Below the pieces are notes generated by a model. The model had not been told where the DNA came from, did not search any database, and saw nothing but the letters and a program-made list of their open reading frames with translations. A stretch of DNA of 64,000 nucleotides from Coleophoma eucalyptorum (Eukaryota > Ascomycota > Leotiomycetes > Helotiales > Dermateaceae), in assembly GCA_026120035.1 (NCBI GenBank), contig JALRME010000075.1:1-64000 (forward strand), written 5' to 3'. Of the stretch, positions 44,660 to 56,710 are shown one piece after another (the first letter of the stretch is position 1; each line of letters opens with the position of its first letter). The translations under genes were made by a program, and so were the position numbers.

Positions 44660-45115
44660 TAAACTAGAATTCGACGTATACTTTAAAGAATAGATTATTA
44701 TCAGACTTTATATACTACTATATTCGCATTACTTATTACAACTACTTAATATAGGCTATTTCATAGTTTTAAAGCGCTAGTATAGCAAATAAGGCGAACA
44801 GCTAATACAGAACGAAGTAAATCATATTAATAAGGAAGACTTCCCAAAGGCATACTATATTATATATATAGTGACTATAGGTCCTACAAATATTCAAATT
44901 AGCTTTTTAGCTACTAGAATAGTATTGTAAGACGCTAAGAGAATACTCTTACGATTATTTACTCAATTAAAGTCACTAACACTATTACTATGTATAGCTA
45001 AAAATGAAGGACTTTGGGTACCTAAGACAACTTATAATATTACTCAATTAGAGCTTCAAACCAAGGCAATTAAAGAGTATATTCGACGTCGAACAAAGAG
45101 TCTACTAAGTCTAAC
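44660..45115 (+). pseudogene. Pogo/Fot1 transposase relic, C-terminal half
   Basis: Plus-strand translation shows the end of the DDE domain (HYLLQLLNIGYFIVLKR; consensus HLLQPLDVGCFSVLKR), EQLIQNEVNHINKEDFPKAY, TQLKSLTLLL and VPKTTYNITQLELQTKAI, then EYIRRRTKS. Many stops occur. It begins just right of the LTR and is a different, longer-diverged copy from the relic at 21180. Confidence 0.75.
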
Positions 45116-45180
45116 ATATATATCTTCGGCCCCCTCGATTTAAGAGGCTTTAGAGATTAGTTTGAATAACTATCACCTAC
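45113..45180. repeat. Dispersed repeat, copy 2
   Basis: Matches 22498-22570 (AACATATATATCT, then GGCCCCCTCGATTTAAG, then AGAGATTAGTTTGAATAA). It starts at the end of the readable pogo relic. Confidence 0.6.
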
Positions 45181-46419
45181 TTGCGTGGACTTTACTTATC
45201 TATTACTTCTAGTTTTGATCCGATCGAGAAAGGTGAACAGATTCGCATCGTTATTTATGTGACTTGCATGCCGTCAAGGCTTGCTTCTCCGGGACATTTA
45301 TCACTGAAGAAGAAGGTATTCAAGTCGTACGGCTCCACAACTGATTAGCCTCATGAGCATATTGTCTTCAGAAACGTCCAGACGCTCCTACCAGATATCA
45401 CGAAGGACCCCCGTGACCGGGATATGCAAAAGACCTTAAACGACAGGCAAGCTGCTTAAACTCGCTGGCATTGTAGCTTATGGAAATAGTTAGACTAAGA
45501 CAGTCGGATTAGAATCAAATGCACGTATCTAAACCAATAAAATTTGAGTTTGCATTAGGAAACCCATTTTGTTTTCGCAAACCTTGCGGCGATGATTCCA
45601 AAATTTAGTGTTAAGTGATCGGCCAGAATTGAAAGATCAAATTTTAGACTATTCGTTGTCCCGGAGCTTGATACTTAAAGCGGAGGTTTAGAAAACACCA
45701 TCAGCGAATAACTATCGATCGTGCTCAACTCCTAGATCAACAACGGCCGAAATGCGTTGTATTTATGTCCCAAAACTACGCCAAGCAGTATAGTATTCCT
45801 ATCACGAAATGGACATACTAAGCTAAGTGCACTCTATGCATCTGTGGCCAACTCTTAGCCTGTTGAAGATGCGATTCTAATATCAGAAAACTCTCGCCTA
45901 TTTAATAATTATGATAACTACTATTTAAAAAGTCTTAGGATGAGATCCCAAGTTGCTCGTATTACAATACTGACCTAGGAACTACGAGATCTAGCCGACT
46001 CAGGGGGTGGTGCTATTACCACCTCCTAGTAATACACGACGGCAAGCTTCATACTAGCCAAACAAGGAGTCGAGAGATATTATAATTTCACAAATTCTAG
46101 TACAATGTTAAGCTCCCCAGATAAGGTATTCCACCGCTATGAGTTGGTCCGGAATATAAATTAGCCCGTCGCTATGCAGCCGATCTGATTTGATTTCCCG
46201 TCGGAAGTGGTTCTCAGATAGGATATGCTCCGGCCGAGTCAGTCACCTACTAGTTAACGCGGAGAGAGTCTAGGTTCTAAGGTTATAGTTTCGATAGAAA
46301 GAACAGACAAATAATATTAACATAAATTGCCGATTGGGTACTCGTTGTCTTTGCATCTTCCGCTTAATAGTATCAACATCTACGATTTCATCCACAACAC
46401 ATTAGTACACATTTCATCG
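45181..46419. other. AT-rich gap and promoter of sugar transporter
   Basis: No gene was recognised. The sequence becomes less AT-rich near 46200, approaching the transporter start. Confidence 0.5.
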
Positions 46420-48506
46420 ATGTGGTTCTTCAACTCGCCCTTGGGGCCATTTCAACGTTACAAATCCAGCAGAATTGTTAATTGTCTGCTCATCCTGTCT
46501 TCCTGTGTGTTTGCTACGGTGCGTTCATACTATCCCATTTCCTTGACCCGTCTATATGCAGGTTGAGAGCGGAAGACAGGAAGAATAGGAAAACTTGAAG
46601 TCTTGTTGCTGCTGCTCTCATGAAGTGTTTCAACTGACCATGTTTGCTACCTCAGACCACTGGGTACGATGCTGGTCTTGTGTGAGTCGCCATCTGCACT
46701 CTATCGCTCATTTCACGGCTGACTTCTTATTTTTTTTAATTTTTTTTTAGAAATGGCCTTAACATCATGCCCTCGTATGCGAAGTCTCTTAAGCTCAGTG
46801 GTGTTACCAAGTCTTTAAACACTTCCTCCTCTTTCCTTGGCTGGGGTTTCGTATCATTTTTCATGGGCCCAACTATCGATCGCATTGGACGACGGAACGG
46901 TGTTCTGGTATCCATCATCGTCAAATTAATTGGCATCGCCTTAATGTCAGGTGCGACAGGTGTGCCTATGTTCATCGTCGGTCGCGCAACCCTAGGTGCG
47001 GGATCTGCGACTTCATCTATAGCTGCCTCAACGTTTGTACTCGTCGTTATATTCCAATTTAAGCTGTTGCTAACTAAAGTAGCTGGCTAGCTGAAACTCT
47101 GCCGGTATCATGGCGAGCTTCGGGTTTAGGTTTCATTTACACCATTTGGTATGTTGGTAAGTAAGCTACTCTTCCCAGACAACGCCATCCACTAAAACCG
47201 ACAGGCGCTTTCATTGCCGCGGGCGTATGTCTCGGCACCTCCGGAATAAAAGGCGAGTGGTCCTGGCGCCTTCCCACATTGCTTCAGGCCATATGGAGCT
47301 TTCTATGCTTTATTTGTCTGCTTTTTGTGCCCGAGTCTCCTCGATGGCTCGTGAGTAGAGGTCGTTCCGAAGATGGGTTGATTTCACTAGCCTCCACGCA
47401 TAGCGACGGCGACAAGGAAGATGCGATTACCTTAACCACGTACAGGGAAATTGTTGACACCATCAACTGGGAGCGTGAATCCGGAATGAAGAAGACGTAC
47501 GCAGAGGCCTTCAAAACACGAAATTCGCGTTACCGTATCATGTTGGTGGTCGCCATTGCCACAATCGCACAAGCAAGCGGTTAGCTATCTTCAACCCTTT
47601 TCGTGCTTTAATCTCTAAGTATACTTGCTAGGAAATAACATCGTTTCTTATTACCTAGGAACTATGCTTCATAATGCTGGTATTACTGATTCCGTCAAAC
47701 AGCTTAAAATTGTAAGTTGCTCCTCAGCAAGGCAACAATATCATCAGTCTTACAGCTAATTCATACAAAGAACTTAGTTCTATGGGCTTGGGCTTTCGTT
47801 ATCGCCTGCGTAGGTACATATCTATTGAACTATGTCGGAAGAAAACGGATGCTTCTCGTTTCCACTACACTGATGACTATTTTCATCTTCATAGTTGGTG
47901 CACTCACAAAACGTCAGCCATTCTCACCACCCCTTCCACGAAGATCAAGTTACTAATTCTTCTGAGTTTAGAATACGGCTCTGGGAGCAAGAATACCTCG
48001 GGCATTTATGGAACCGTTGCTAGTATCTTCTTATTCCAAGGAAGCTATGCGATTGGCATCACTCCTCTAACACTCCTGTATCCGCCTGAAATCCTTAATT
48101 ATGCAATCCGTAGCAACGGCATGGCGGCCTGGACTATGACTACCACTCTTGCTGCGTAAGTCTAGAATTGTTTTGACTGAATGTCAACTTACTATAGGCT
48201 CTCAGATTATTTGCCCTTTTTGCTTGGCCACAAGCTCTCGACGCCATTGGCTGGAAATCGTATATGATTAACGGTGTTTGGGATAGTGTACAGGTTGTTT
48301 TTGTCGCATACTTCTTCGTCGAGACAAAGGACTTGACGCTCGAGGAGATTGATGCGTTGTTCAACGGAAAAAAGCATAGTGACGTACCTGATATTGAAGT
48401 TCTACGGAACATGAAGGCCTTGGATGGGTTAGATCCTCACCAGGACTTCGAACCAAGCAGCCTAACTGAAAAGGAAGTTGTAGCTGTCACTAAAGCTAAA
48501 GAGTAG
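46420..48506 (+). CDS. Sugar MFS transporter (lactose/hexose permease type)
   Basis: A 12-helix sugar-proton symporter of the plasma membrane. The start at ATG 46420 gives MWFFNSPLGPFQRYKS; exon 1 ends 46518. Splicing then yields CVFATTTGYDAGLVNGLN, the family's helix-1 signature. Further exons start near 46751, 47085, 47205, 47631, 47754, 47971 and 48198. Motifs include GPTIDRIGRRNGVLVS (loop 2), GRATLGAGSATSSIAAS, LFVPESPRWLVSRGRSE (the central PESPRWL), GRKRMLLVSTTLM, YPPEILNYAIRSNGMA and the C-terminal FVETKDLTLEEIDALF. About 500 residues. The introns need a transcript to confirm. No clear partner gene; it faces citrate synthase convergently. Confidence 0.9.
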
Positions 48507-49999
48507 GAACCTCATTTAATTTGGAAGATGGGCCTCCATCGAATTCACTAGTATCTGTCTTTGGATACGAAGTTTTTAAGCTTCTAATTCTAATAACACT
48601 ACTCAGCCTTTTAAAAAGACTTCATATTTAGCTACCTACATACACTTAAAATTTATATACGAAGTATTTTCGTTAACTTTTAGTCATTGGTCCTAATTTA
48701 TACAGATGGAAAAGTAAAACTCTATGATGTCTTTGAAGATGTTATTTAGACTAAGTGTTACAGTCAACTCGACGGCGACAGAGTAGTCGCATAGTGCTAA
48801 TATTGAAGAAGCTCCTAACAAGATGTACGAGCCATAGGCCGAGTTTTATGGCTTGAGAGAGCGTTAAGAGAGCCAGATAGGTATCTGATATATTCGTAGG
48901 GTCCAACCTGCCCTAACAGCTAACCCGCTTTTCGCTTATTAGAAAAGTGGACGTTAGACTGGGTCACCGTACAAGAGTGTTGATACAAACCAGTGCATAG
49001 TAATTGATGAATAAGAAGCGGGATCCTATATCTATGCGGAAGGCTATAACAATATGTAGTTGTTTGGTTACTTATTGGATTGATGACCTTGAACCAAAAT
49101 ACTTCAAACTATATTTCAAACTAAGAGGTTCTCACGCTGTATATCTTAGCAAAGTAAACAATTAATAAACAATTAGTGCTGCCTAGCAATTGAAAGCTTG
49201 TCCAAAGGTCCATGCTAAAAGAGATTGGTGTCTGTCGCAGTCAATTTTGTTGAACCAACATTAAATGTGTCACAAAGTGTGATATGTTCTACAGGGTCGT
49301 AAGGGCTTGGCTATTTTAACGTGCACTTAATAGCGATTACCAATAAAACATTCCAGATATGCTAAGATAATGAGGCATATGGTGCTACACTATGGCGGTA
49401 TTTTCTGTTTAAAAATAAGCTTATAAATTACAACCAGACCGCCGTCACTTCATATACTACGACAATCTGATTACAACTTTAGAAAGTGTTTCCTCGATTT
49501 TCGAGCAGAGATCTGAAGTTCTCCGGAGCGTATTTCTAAGATGAGCGTTCATCTGAATTTAGGTCTCTTTACTATATTGTTTGTTTCTAACTTCAAGTTC
49601 TCTATTGATAACTAGAGAATAATAATAGATTTGCAATTTTGTATCAGGTATGATAAATTCATGAGCCCATGGTTAACGGAATCCTATAGGTAGCACGAAA
49701 GATTTGTGCAGACTGATCTTTCTAATTTGCACAAAGCTCACAGCCAAGGTCCAAATAGCCAACTATTGGAGAAGGGGCTGGGCAGAGCCCGTAGAGCTGG
49801 CAGAGGCGTTGATTCTGGGTGGAGCCCTTTTGTAGGGTGTACCAGATGCTTAATCACATAGCTGCAGGGTTCTACGTATAGACGGACTAGCCACAAGTCG
49901 AAGATTTGTGGTAGAGTCTATTGAGACATACAGTCAAAAGATCCTACATTCTATCCTAAAATACAGTAAACAAAAGGTGTACATACGTGAACGGTAATC
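48507..49999. other. Convergent AT-rich intergenic region
   Basis: About 1.5 kb between the 3' ends of the sugar transporter and citrate synthase. No gene or repeat was recognised. Confidence 0.55.
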
Positions 50000-51508
50000 T
50001 CAAAGCTTGGCTTTGTTCCAAACCTTCCCCATCTCGTCCTTGTATGCAGCTAGCTCATTCCGTTTGCTTTCACCACCGTGGCTAACTGCGGTGGGAGCAC
50101 CGAATACTCCGGCTGCTGAATTCTCTTTCCTGCCCTCAGCACCGACATATTCCCGCGCTCCTTCGCCCATATAGAGCTGCCTCGGCCTCCAGATCTTGAC
50201 ACCGGATGGGTTGAGCATCTGCTGTCGCCAGTGTGCCAGCCACCCGACACACCGGGGTACAGCGAAGAGTACTGGGTAAAAGTCGAGGGGGAAACCCATG
50301 GCCTGATAGATCAAGCCCGAGTAGAAATCTACATTGGGATATAGATTCCGGCTGCGCATGAACTCGCTCTCACGAGCATACTTGGCGAGTGTCAAAGCGG
50401 TATCGAGAAGCTGGTTGCGACCGGTGACTTTGAACACCTCTTCGGCGAGCTCGCGGATGGCGGTCGAGCGCGGGTCCACGTTCTTGTAGACACGATGGCC
50501 GAATCCCACCAGTACACGCTCTCGCTTCTCGACCTGCTCCATGAATGCGGGCACGTTATCGGGCGAACCAATCTCCATCAGCATACGGATGGCACTTTCC
50601 GAGGCACCGCCGTGAGATGGTCCATAGAGCGCTGCGCATCCAGCGGATATGACACTGTAGGGATCCACCAGGGAGCTGCCGACCTGGAGAACTGTGGCGG
50701 TGGAGCAGTTGACCTCGTGGTCGGCATGGATGATAAATAGAGCATCGAGCGCCTTCTCCAGCACAGGATGCGGCCGGTACTCATAACCGGAGAGGTTGTC
50801 AAGTAAATATAAGAAATTTCCCGTGTAGGAGAGTCCATGTGCCGGCCGGTTGAAGGGACGGCCCTGCCGCATGCGGTACGCAGCGGCGGCAAGGGTAGGA
50901 GCTTTGCCGATGATGCGCAGGATCTGCTTGTCTAGCACCCTCAGAGCCTCTATATCCCCCTTGGCAGCGTCGGTGTACAGCTTCTGACCCCTCAACGAGG
51001 GGTTTGCCTCGGGTGCAAAGGCGCCAAGCGTAGCAAATGCAGAGGTCAACATGGACATGGGGTGAGAATCATAGCGGAATGACTTGAACATGCCCTCGAT
51101 GTCGGTGTGGATGTAGGTGTGGTGCATGACCTCGTTGTGCCAGTCTTGGTACTGAGATGTCGTGGGCAGCTCACCGTAGATGAGCAGGAATGCCGACTCT
51201 AGAAAGTTGCTCTTATTGACCAACTGCTCGATCGGGTATCCGCGGTAGCGCAAGATACCTTCCAGGCCGTTTATGTAGGTGATCTTGCTTTCCACAACCG
51301 CGGTGTTCATGTACGCCGGGTCGTACACCCTGAGGCCCTGGGTGGTCTCGTCCTCTGCTCTGTCACCATTCTGCGCATTGGCCTTTATCTTCTTAATGTC
51401 GGTTGCCAACACCGAGTTGCGGGTTATGGGAAGTTCATAGGCCTTGCCGGTGCGGTTGTCAACCACGGTCAGTGATTGACGCTGTGGGCTCTTAGAGACA
51501 GTCACCAT
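50000..51508 (-). CDS. Citrate synthase with C-terminal AKL (possible peroxisomal form)
   Basis: Condenses acetyl-CoA with oxaloacetate to citrate. One uninterrupted ORF of 502 codons starts at 51508 with MVTVSKSPQRQSLTVVDN. The catalytic residues are present in order: IIHADHEVNCSTATVL (first His), LYGPSHGGASESAIRML (second His) and YPNVDFYSGLIYQAMG (Asp), with GFGHRVYKNVDPR between. It is 60-70 residues longer than bacterial enzymes, with extra sequence at both ends. The end NKAKL matches a PTS1 peroxisomal signal of the AKL type. No mitochondrial presequence is obvious. It is intronless and more GC-rich than its surroundings, unlike nearly every other gene here. Extra citrate synthases in fungi can serve the glyoxylate cycle or a specialised pathway. 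Confidence 0.96.
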   Translation of the reverse strand: MVTVSKSPQRQSLTVVDNRTGKAYELPITRNSVLATDIKKIKANAQNGDRAEDETTQGLRVYDPAYMNTAVVESKITYINGLEGILRYRGYPIEQLVNKSNFLESAFLLIYGELPTTSQYQDWHNEVMHHTYIHTDIEGMFKSFRYDSHPMSMLTSAFATLGAFAPEANPSLRGQKLYTDAAKGDIEALRVLDKQILRIIGKAPTLAAAAYRMRQGRPFNRPAHGLSYTGNFLYLLDNLSGYEYRPHPVLEKALDALFIIHADHEVNCSTATVLQVGSSLVDPYSVISAGCAALYGPSHGGASESAIRMLMEIGSPDNVPAFMEQVEKRERVLVGFGHRVYKNVDPRSTAIRELAEEVFKVTGRNQLLDTALTLAKYARESEFMRSRNLYPNVDFYSGLIYQAMGFPLDFYPVLFAVPRCVGWLAHWRQQMLNPSGVKIWRPRQLYMGEGAREYVGAEGRKENSAAGVFGAPTAVSHGGESKRNELAAYKDEMGKVWNKAKL

Positions 51509-52914
51509 CTCTGAAGGCGGAGCGTGGCCACACGAACAGAGGCAAGAGAGAGAGAGACGCTAGGGGATTGATGTACAGATGCGTTTGACAAATTGCAGCG
51601 ACGCAGGATAATTTGAAACGAGGAAGGGTATTTCAGGCCCCAACGACGAAGTTTCTGGTGAACCTAGAGAAACTGGCGCGGTGATAGACGTCCCGTTGCA
51701 CTTGGGCTGGATTAAAACTTGTAGGCTGGGCAAATCCCAGGGTAATGGCGAGGATGGGCTGGGTTGAGGATATAGACTGACGTCGGGCGTCGGTAATGTG
51801 ACATCTCATGCTAAAAGGCGCCTCGCCTCGCAGTAGCGGCCCGCTCCCCACTACTAGAGCCATTACCGAGGTTGTTTGTTATAGTGTCCAGCAAGCGAAT
51901 GGCGGGTGCTGTCGGGGCGGAGAAATTTTTGCTTGTGATTCCATTCTGCTAAAACGTCTCGAAGGACGGCTAGGGGCGGTTGTGTATCCAAAAATTTACC
52001 ACCCCTTCCTACCACTTATTTGATACTGTAGAATAGCTTGAATATATGTACTCCACCGTTTAGACTTGGGCAGGAGTAGTTAGCCAGATCTTTAAAAACA
52101 ATAGAGCTTAAGGCACCTAAAGTAACTAGAAGCAAAATAAAGGCTATTTAAACATATTCCACTTATTCTCTCTGTTGAAACTTGTAAGTTGAAGCTAATG
52201 ACTTGTTTAAAGAATTAAGATGGAATGCTGGGGGGGCATTTCCTTTTACTCTTCTCGCTAAGATGTGTCATAAACAACGCGCCCTCCATAACACATACGA
52301 CGATTCTTACAACGCCAGAAATAGTTAATCGTACGGCCATAGCTTCGGGTTTTCCTTTCCAGTTAGATCTGCAACTTCAAATGAGACGCTAGTTAAAAAT
52401 TCGGCCACAGTTGACATGATACTCAGAGCAACTTCAGTCTGGGTATCCTCCACAATGGTTACGGTAGTGCTTTGGTATTTGGCTCCACTTGTGATATTGT
52501 TATATTTAGTTTCGTGGGCTTTCAAAGGGTGACGTCCTTAAATAATATCATTAATCTCTAGCGAAACGTTTTGAAGTTGATTATGATGGATTATCTGGCA
52601 GAGCACAAGCTGGGAAATGGATGCAATAATCTCATAGCTTGCGACTGCTTTCTCACTAGTTACTCTAGCTTTGGCTGCTCTCGATATAAGACTAGAAGCT
52701 ACTCGGGAAGTAGAGAGTTCCCAAATCTGCTATAGCTAGTACTTTGTCTTTTAAAATAATAAAATATTGTTGGAGGTTGAGAAGATTCACACGTGATTCA
52801 GGGAGAGTATTCTTCTTTGTAAAAACTGAGTGAATTGCTTTGAACCGAAGAGCCTATTCTCATGCTATTCATGAGATTATTTATATAAGTAATAAAGGAA
52901 TGTCTCCAATAGTA
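51509..52914. other. Promoter of citrate synthase and AT-rich gap
   Basis: The first 350 bases are GC-rich promoter sequence, the rest AT-rich. Small ORFs (51633-51863 and 52325-52525, minus) have no family features. Confidence 0.45.
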
Positions 52915-53485
52915 TCAAGAATTCAATAGAGATAGTATTGAAGTAGGGATCATAGGACTGGAGATTCTCCTGGGTTTATCATGTGATTGAGAATGTGATC
53001 CCTGAATGCCAACAAATGTTTTTAATCCAAAGTGGTTTGAATAAATGAAGAAACTTACTGCCCAGCGATATTTGATATTTGCCTCCGCATTGGCCGGCCA
53101 AAATGTTACCAGTTGAATGATACTAATTACAGTAGATGCTATTTCCATACTACCTTTGATATCATCGAATGGATTTGGCTCAAAAGTACTAGCTTTGCTA
53201 TCTGCTGTTTGTATCGGCAAACTAATCAAATCACGTGATAATACAAACCTTGTGATCTCCGCAAATAGTTCTCTGTGCAAGCCTCTCGTCGAGCTTTAGG
53301 CCATTAACTATCATATGTTCGCAACATAAGGCTAGAGGTCTAGTTTCAGCTTGGCTAACCAGAAAACTTTCAAATTTTCCAATTCTTGCTCTTCTTCTAT
53401 ATCCGTAACCACGTAGCTCGGCGATATAGCGAGATAATCGTGATCCAATTATACAGGAACGTGCGTCAGCTTCAGGACTTTCCAA
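52915..53485 (-). pseudogene. Unrecognised broken reading frame
   Basis: Two minus-strand ORFs (53485-53231 and 53280-52915) overlap and read as one protein if a one-base shift near 53270 is allowed: LDERLAQ continues as RELFAEITRFVLSRD. Text such as GKFESFLVSQAETRPLALCC looks like real protein, not random translation. No family was recognised and no start domain is evident. It could also be an intron-containing gene. Confidence 0.35.
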
Positions 53486-54109
53486 CAGTTGTATGGAAGC
53501 CCCGATGCGACGTACAGGCGTCGAGTTCCGATTATGTACTATCTCAGCCGATAAATGTAGCCCGTACCTCGTAGTAGGTGCCCGGTCGGCCCGTAGTGGG
53601 TGGGTTGTTGGTGCACACCCCCAATTCCTGTTGCTTATATCTAGTAGAGCGAGCTATTTAAGGTTTCCGAAGTTTATTTCTTTTTTTATTATAAATCTAG
53701 GTACAGGAAAGTATGATACAAGGAAATATAAGGTCGATAATATCTTTAGTCGAGCTGAGCTTACTACTACCTTCTAAATAATATAGAGCTATATTTCTTA
53801 GAATCTCGTTATCTTAATAACCTAGAATAGGTAAGCAATATCGTGAGTAACGTTGTGATAGCTCGGAGATAAGGGTTGGATTAAGCTAGATCCAGCCAAG
53901 ACCATTAAGAGCCGCCAGTCCCTTGAAAACAAATGTAAACCTTTAGGCAGAAGTTTGGATAAATTGAAATTTACGTGATTGAAGCATTTGTGAGACCTCA
54001 TCTTAATTGTATTAATAGTGAAAATAGGTTGCTAAAATTCGTATCAATCAGGAGGCTGAGCTCGGAAGTGATTTGGCTGGTTTGGTAGACCAGTTTTAGA
54101 CCTTTGTCA

Positions 54110-54740
54110 ACGACCACCTGACCATGATGTTTAATGGTATTGATTCTGGTCTCACTGATCTACAGACTATGATAAGTGGTGGTATGTTTGCAGAAAACAC
54201 ATCCCAAAATGTCACTTAGGACAACATGAAGTCGATCTTGGAAGAAGTCCTGCTGTCTATATTGATCCCGGCTGCTTGGGAACTCTCGGCCGATGTTAAC
54301 CCCGTGGTTTTATGGCAGCCAGGCGCTAAGAACCTAACTAACCCCTTCAAAGGAGTATGGTCCGAACCTAGGGGTATCAGGCAGTATAAAGAAGGTGCGA
54401 ATAACTGGGGATTGAGTGATAGCGATGCGGACAAATTGCGCATTACTGTTGGGGATTGTAAGTGATACTCACTTCACTTAGACTCTTTACCATAATCTAA
54501 TTTTGAAAGATACACTCTATATGTTTAGTGTTCATCCTGCTATGGGGGAAACTTCCCCTACGCTACTGGCAGGTTATGATCAGCTTACAGTTGGTAATAC
54601 TGCTTGGGCTGGTTTAAGTTATAGTGACATTGCTATTAGGTTAGGGCGTCTTCAGCTTTGTATAGGCAATGCGCCGATATTGGTTTTATTGAAGACTGTA
54701 TACCAACCCACCCGTTTTCGAATGGTGTTTTAGGGATAGT
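54110..54740 (+). pseudogene. Unrecognised relic with exon-like structure
   Basis: Translation DLQTMISGGMFAENTSQNVT, a stop near 54221, SILEEVLLSILIPAAWELSA and WGLSDSDADKLRITVGDC, then a GTAAGT donor at about 54460. Downstream, MFSVHPAMGETSPTLLAGYD reads as a possible next exon. The even, soluble-protein composition suggests the tail of a former gene. Family unknown; one in-frame stop supports decay. Confidence 0.35.
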
Positions 54741-54844
54741 CATAGTAAGATCTCATAGCACCAAAAGGTCTTTGCTCCTGTTGGAAGCCAATAAATCAAT
54801 TACTAAAATCTGCCGGAAAGTCCTCCTTATCTATCGATTCACAC

Positions 54845-56710
54845 TTATTCACGGTGTTCCGCTGTCACACCTGCTTCTTGTTTCATAGTATAAATACCCT
54901 CCGTCTCGGCATCCTTCATATCTGTGCGTTCAATCTTAATCTCGTCAGGGCTAGGGTAAGCAACCTGATAAACGGTGTACCAAGGTCTTTGGAACAGAGC
55001 ATCAAGGGATTCTAGCGAGCGACCTGCCGTTTCCTATGTCAAATAAATTAGTGGGCGCTCAAGATCTACAGTCAAATAATCCATGCAATGTGCTTACCGG
55101 CATAGCAAAGAAAACATATACTAAACCGACCAGACAAAAGCTTCCAAAGAACACGAAAGCACCCCATCTATGTGTGGCAGCGAGAAGTGACGGCATGGCA
55201 CGCGAGCACCCAAAGTAGAAGGCCCAATGGAACGCCATTGAGATAGACATATTTAGCGATCTGATGCGGATTGGGAATATTTCAGAGCCGACGAGGTACG
55301 GAATGCTAAACCACCCGATGCTCCAACCCACGGCATGGATGTAGATAGCGGTGATAGCGCCCGTGGATGCGTGTTCAATAACGGGCTTCGAAGAAATATA
55401 GGCGGCACCCATGCCCGTTGTGCTACCAAGGTATCCCCCAACGTAAGTCAGCGTCACGAGCTGTAATGTGATTCCAGTGAGGAGAGAGCGTCGACGACCA
55501 ATAAAGTCAACCACAAATATGGCGAAAACAATACAGCTAATAAATTTGACCACGCCGTAAATGCCCGTCGCCAGAAAGGTGGTCTCGCTGCCGACAATTC
55601 CCAGATAGCCGAAGATTGTTGGTGAGTATTGCGTGATGGCATTCGCACCTGACCACTGCGAGAGAAGGGTTGCCATAAAGATCAGAAAGAAACGGCGCCG
55701 GTTCTCCACAGGGATGAAGGTCTCCTTGAGAAGATCCCATTGCGTGGCCCCACTTACCGATTCCATCTCATGGAGAAGCTGCGTGTCCATACCGGCGAGC
55801 TCTGCGACAATAACCGGATGCTCAGCGGGGAGCTTGCGGAGCGCAGTGAGGTTTCTAACTGCTTCCATGCGCCGGTCTCTCGATAAAAGCCAACGAGGAG
55901 ACTCTGGTGTAAAAAATGAGCCAAGACCCCATATTACAGCAGGCACAATTTGGAGGAGGGTCGGCACGCGCCACTGGCTGTCAGTTCCTACGAAACTTTT
56001 GTTCTTGGTTACGCCGTAGTTAACGAAGAAGCCCAGAACAACACCCAATTGCTGGCAGGCAGCGTATTGTAATGTCAAAAGGCCCCGAATGGATTTCGGT
56101 GCGATCTAGAGATCTAGTCAGCGAGCATCTCTTAGAAACACGTGAGCGCTGCTTGCCTCAGAGATGTACATCGAAGGCACAATAGTAGTGACACCAATTC
56201 CCATCCCTGCGACAATGCGCGATGCATAAAGACCGGAGAGATTTCCGTTACTAAGTCCTTGGCCTAGAATGCCCGCAATATAAATTAGCGTAGCACCTTG
56301 CAAGGTGCGTTTGCGTCCAAAGCGATCGTTGAAATAGGTGCACTGCATAAACTAGTTAGAACGTGTGCTGCGAAAGACAACCTGATACTGACCCCCATGC
56401 ACCCAAAGACGGCACCCGCGGTGGCAATCGCTACAATCCAGCCCTTGGTGTTTGCATACTCAGCATCGGTCAGATGGTTAATACCGAACGTCTTCTTGAA
56501 TTTGGATTGCACAACCAGCGATGCAATATTCCCTACAAGGATATTAGAATCTTCCGTCCATGTGCTCGCCATGCGTGTCTGCTTACCCTCGTCAAAGCCC
56601 TTAGCCACACCGGAAAGGGCAAAGGCCCAGGCCGAGAACAGAACATAGGTATTGAAAATTTCCTTGGGAGACTCCCTCATCGCCTTGCGGGTCTCTCCAA
56701 TCAAACCCAT
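54845..56710 (-). CDS. MFS transporter, quinate/sugar-acid permease-like
   Basis: A plasma-membrane carrier of the sugar porter family. Exons on the minus strand run from ATG 56710 (MGLIGETRKAMRESPKE) to the stop at 54845-54847. Splicing gives GVAKGFDE|GNIASLVVQS, GCMG|CTYFNDRFGRKRTLQGA, SMYISE|IAPKSIRG, FFTPESPRWLLSRDRR, QWSGANAITQYSPTIFGYLG, FVVDFIGRRRSLLTG, GSEIFPIRIRSLNM and a C-terminal TAGRSLESLDALFQRPWYTV. About 510-520 residues. The third intron (56156-56106) appears to use a GC donor (gag|GCAAGC). It is divergent from the SMP-30 gene, consistent with uptake of the cluster's substrate. Quinate or galacturonate are possible; specificity is not readable. Confidence 0.92.
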
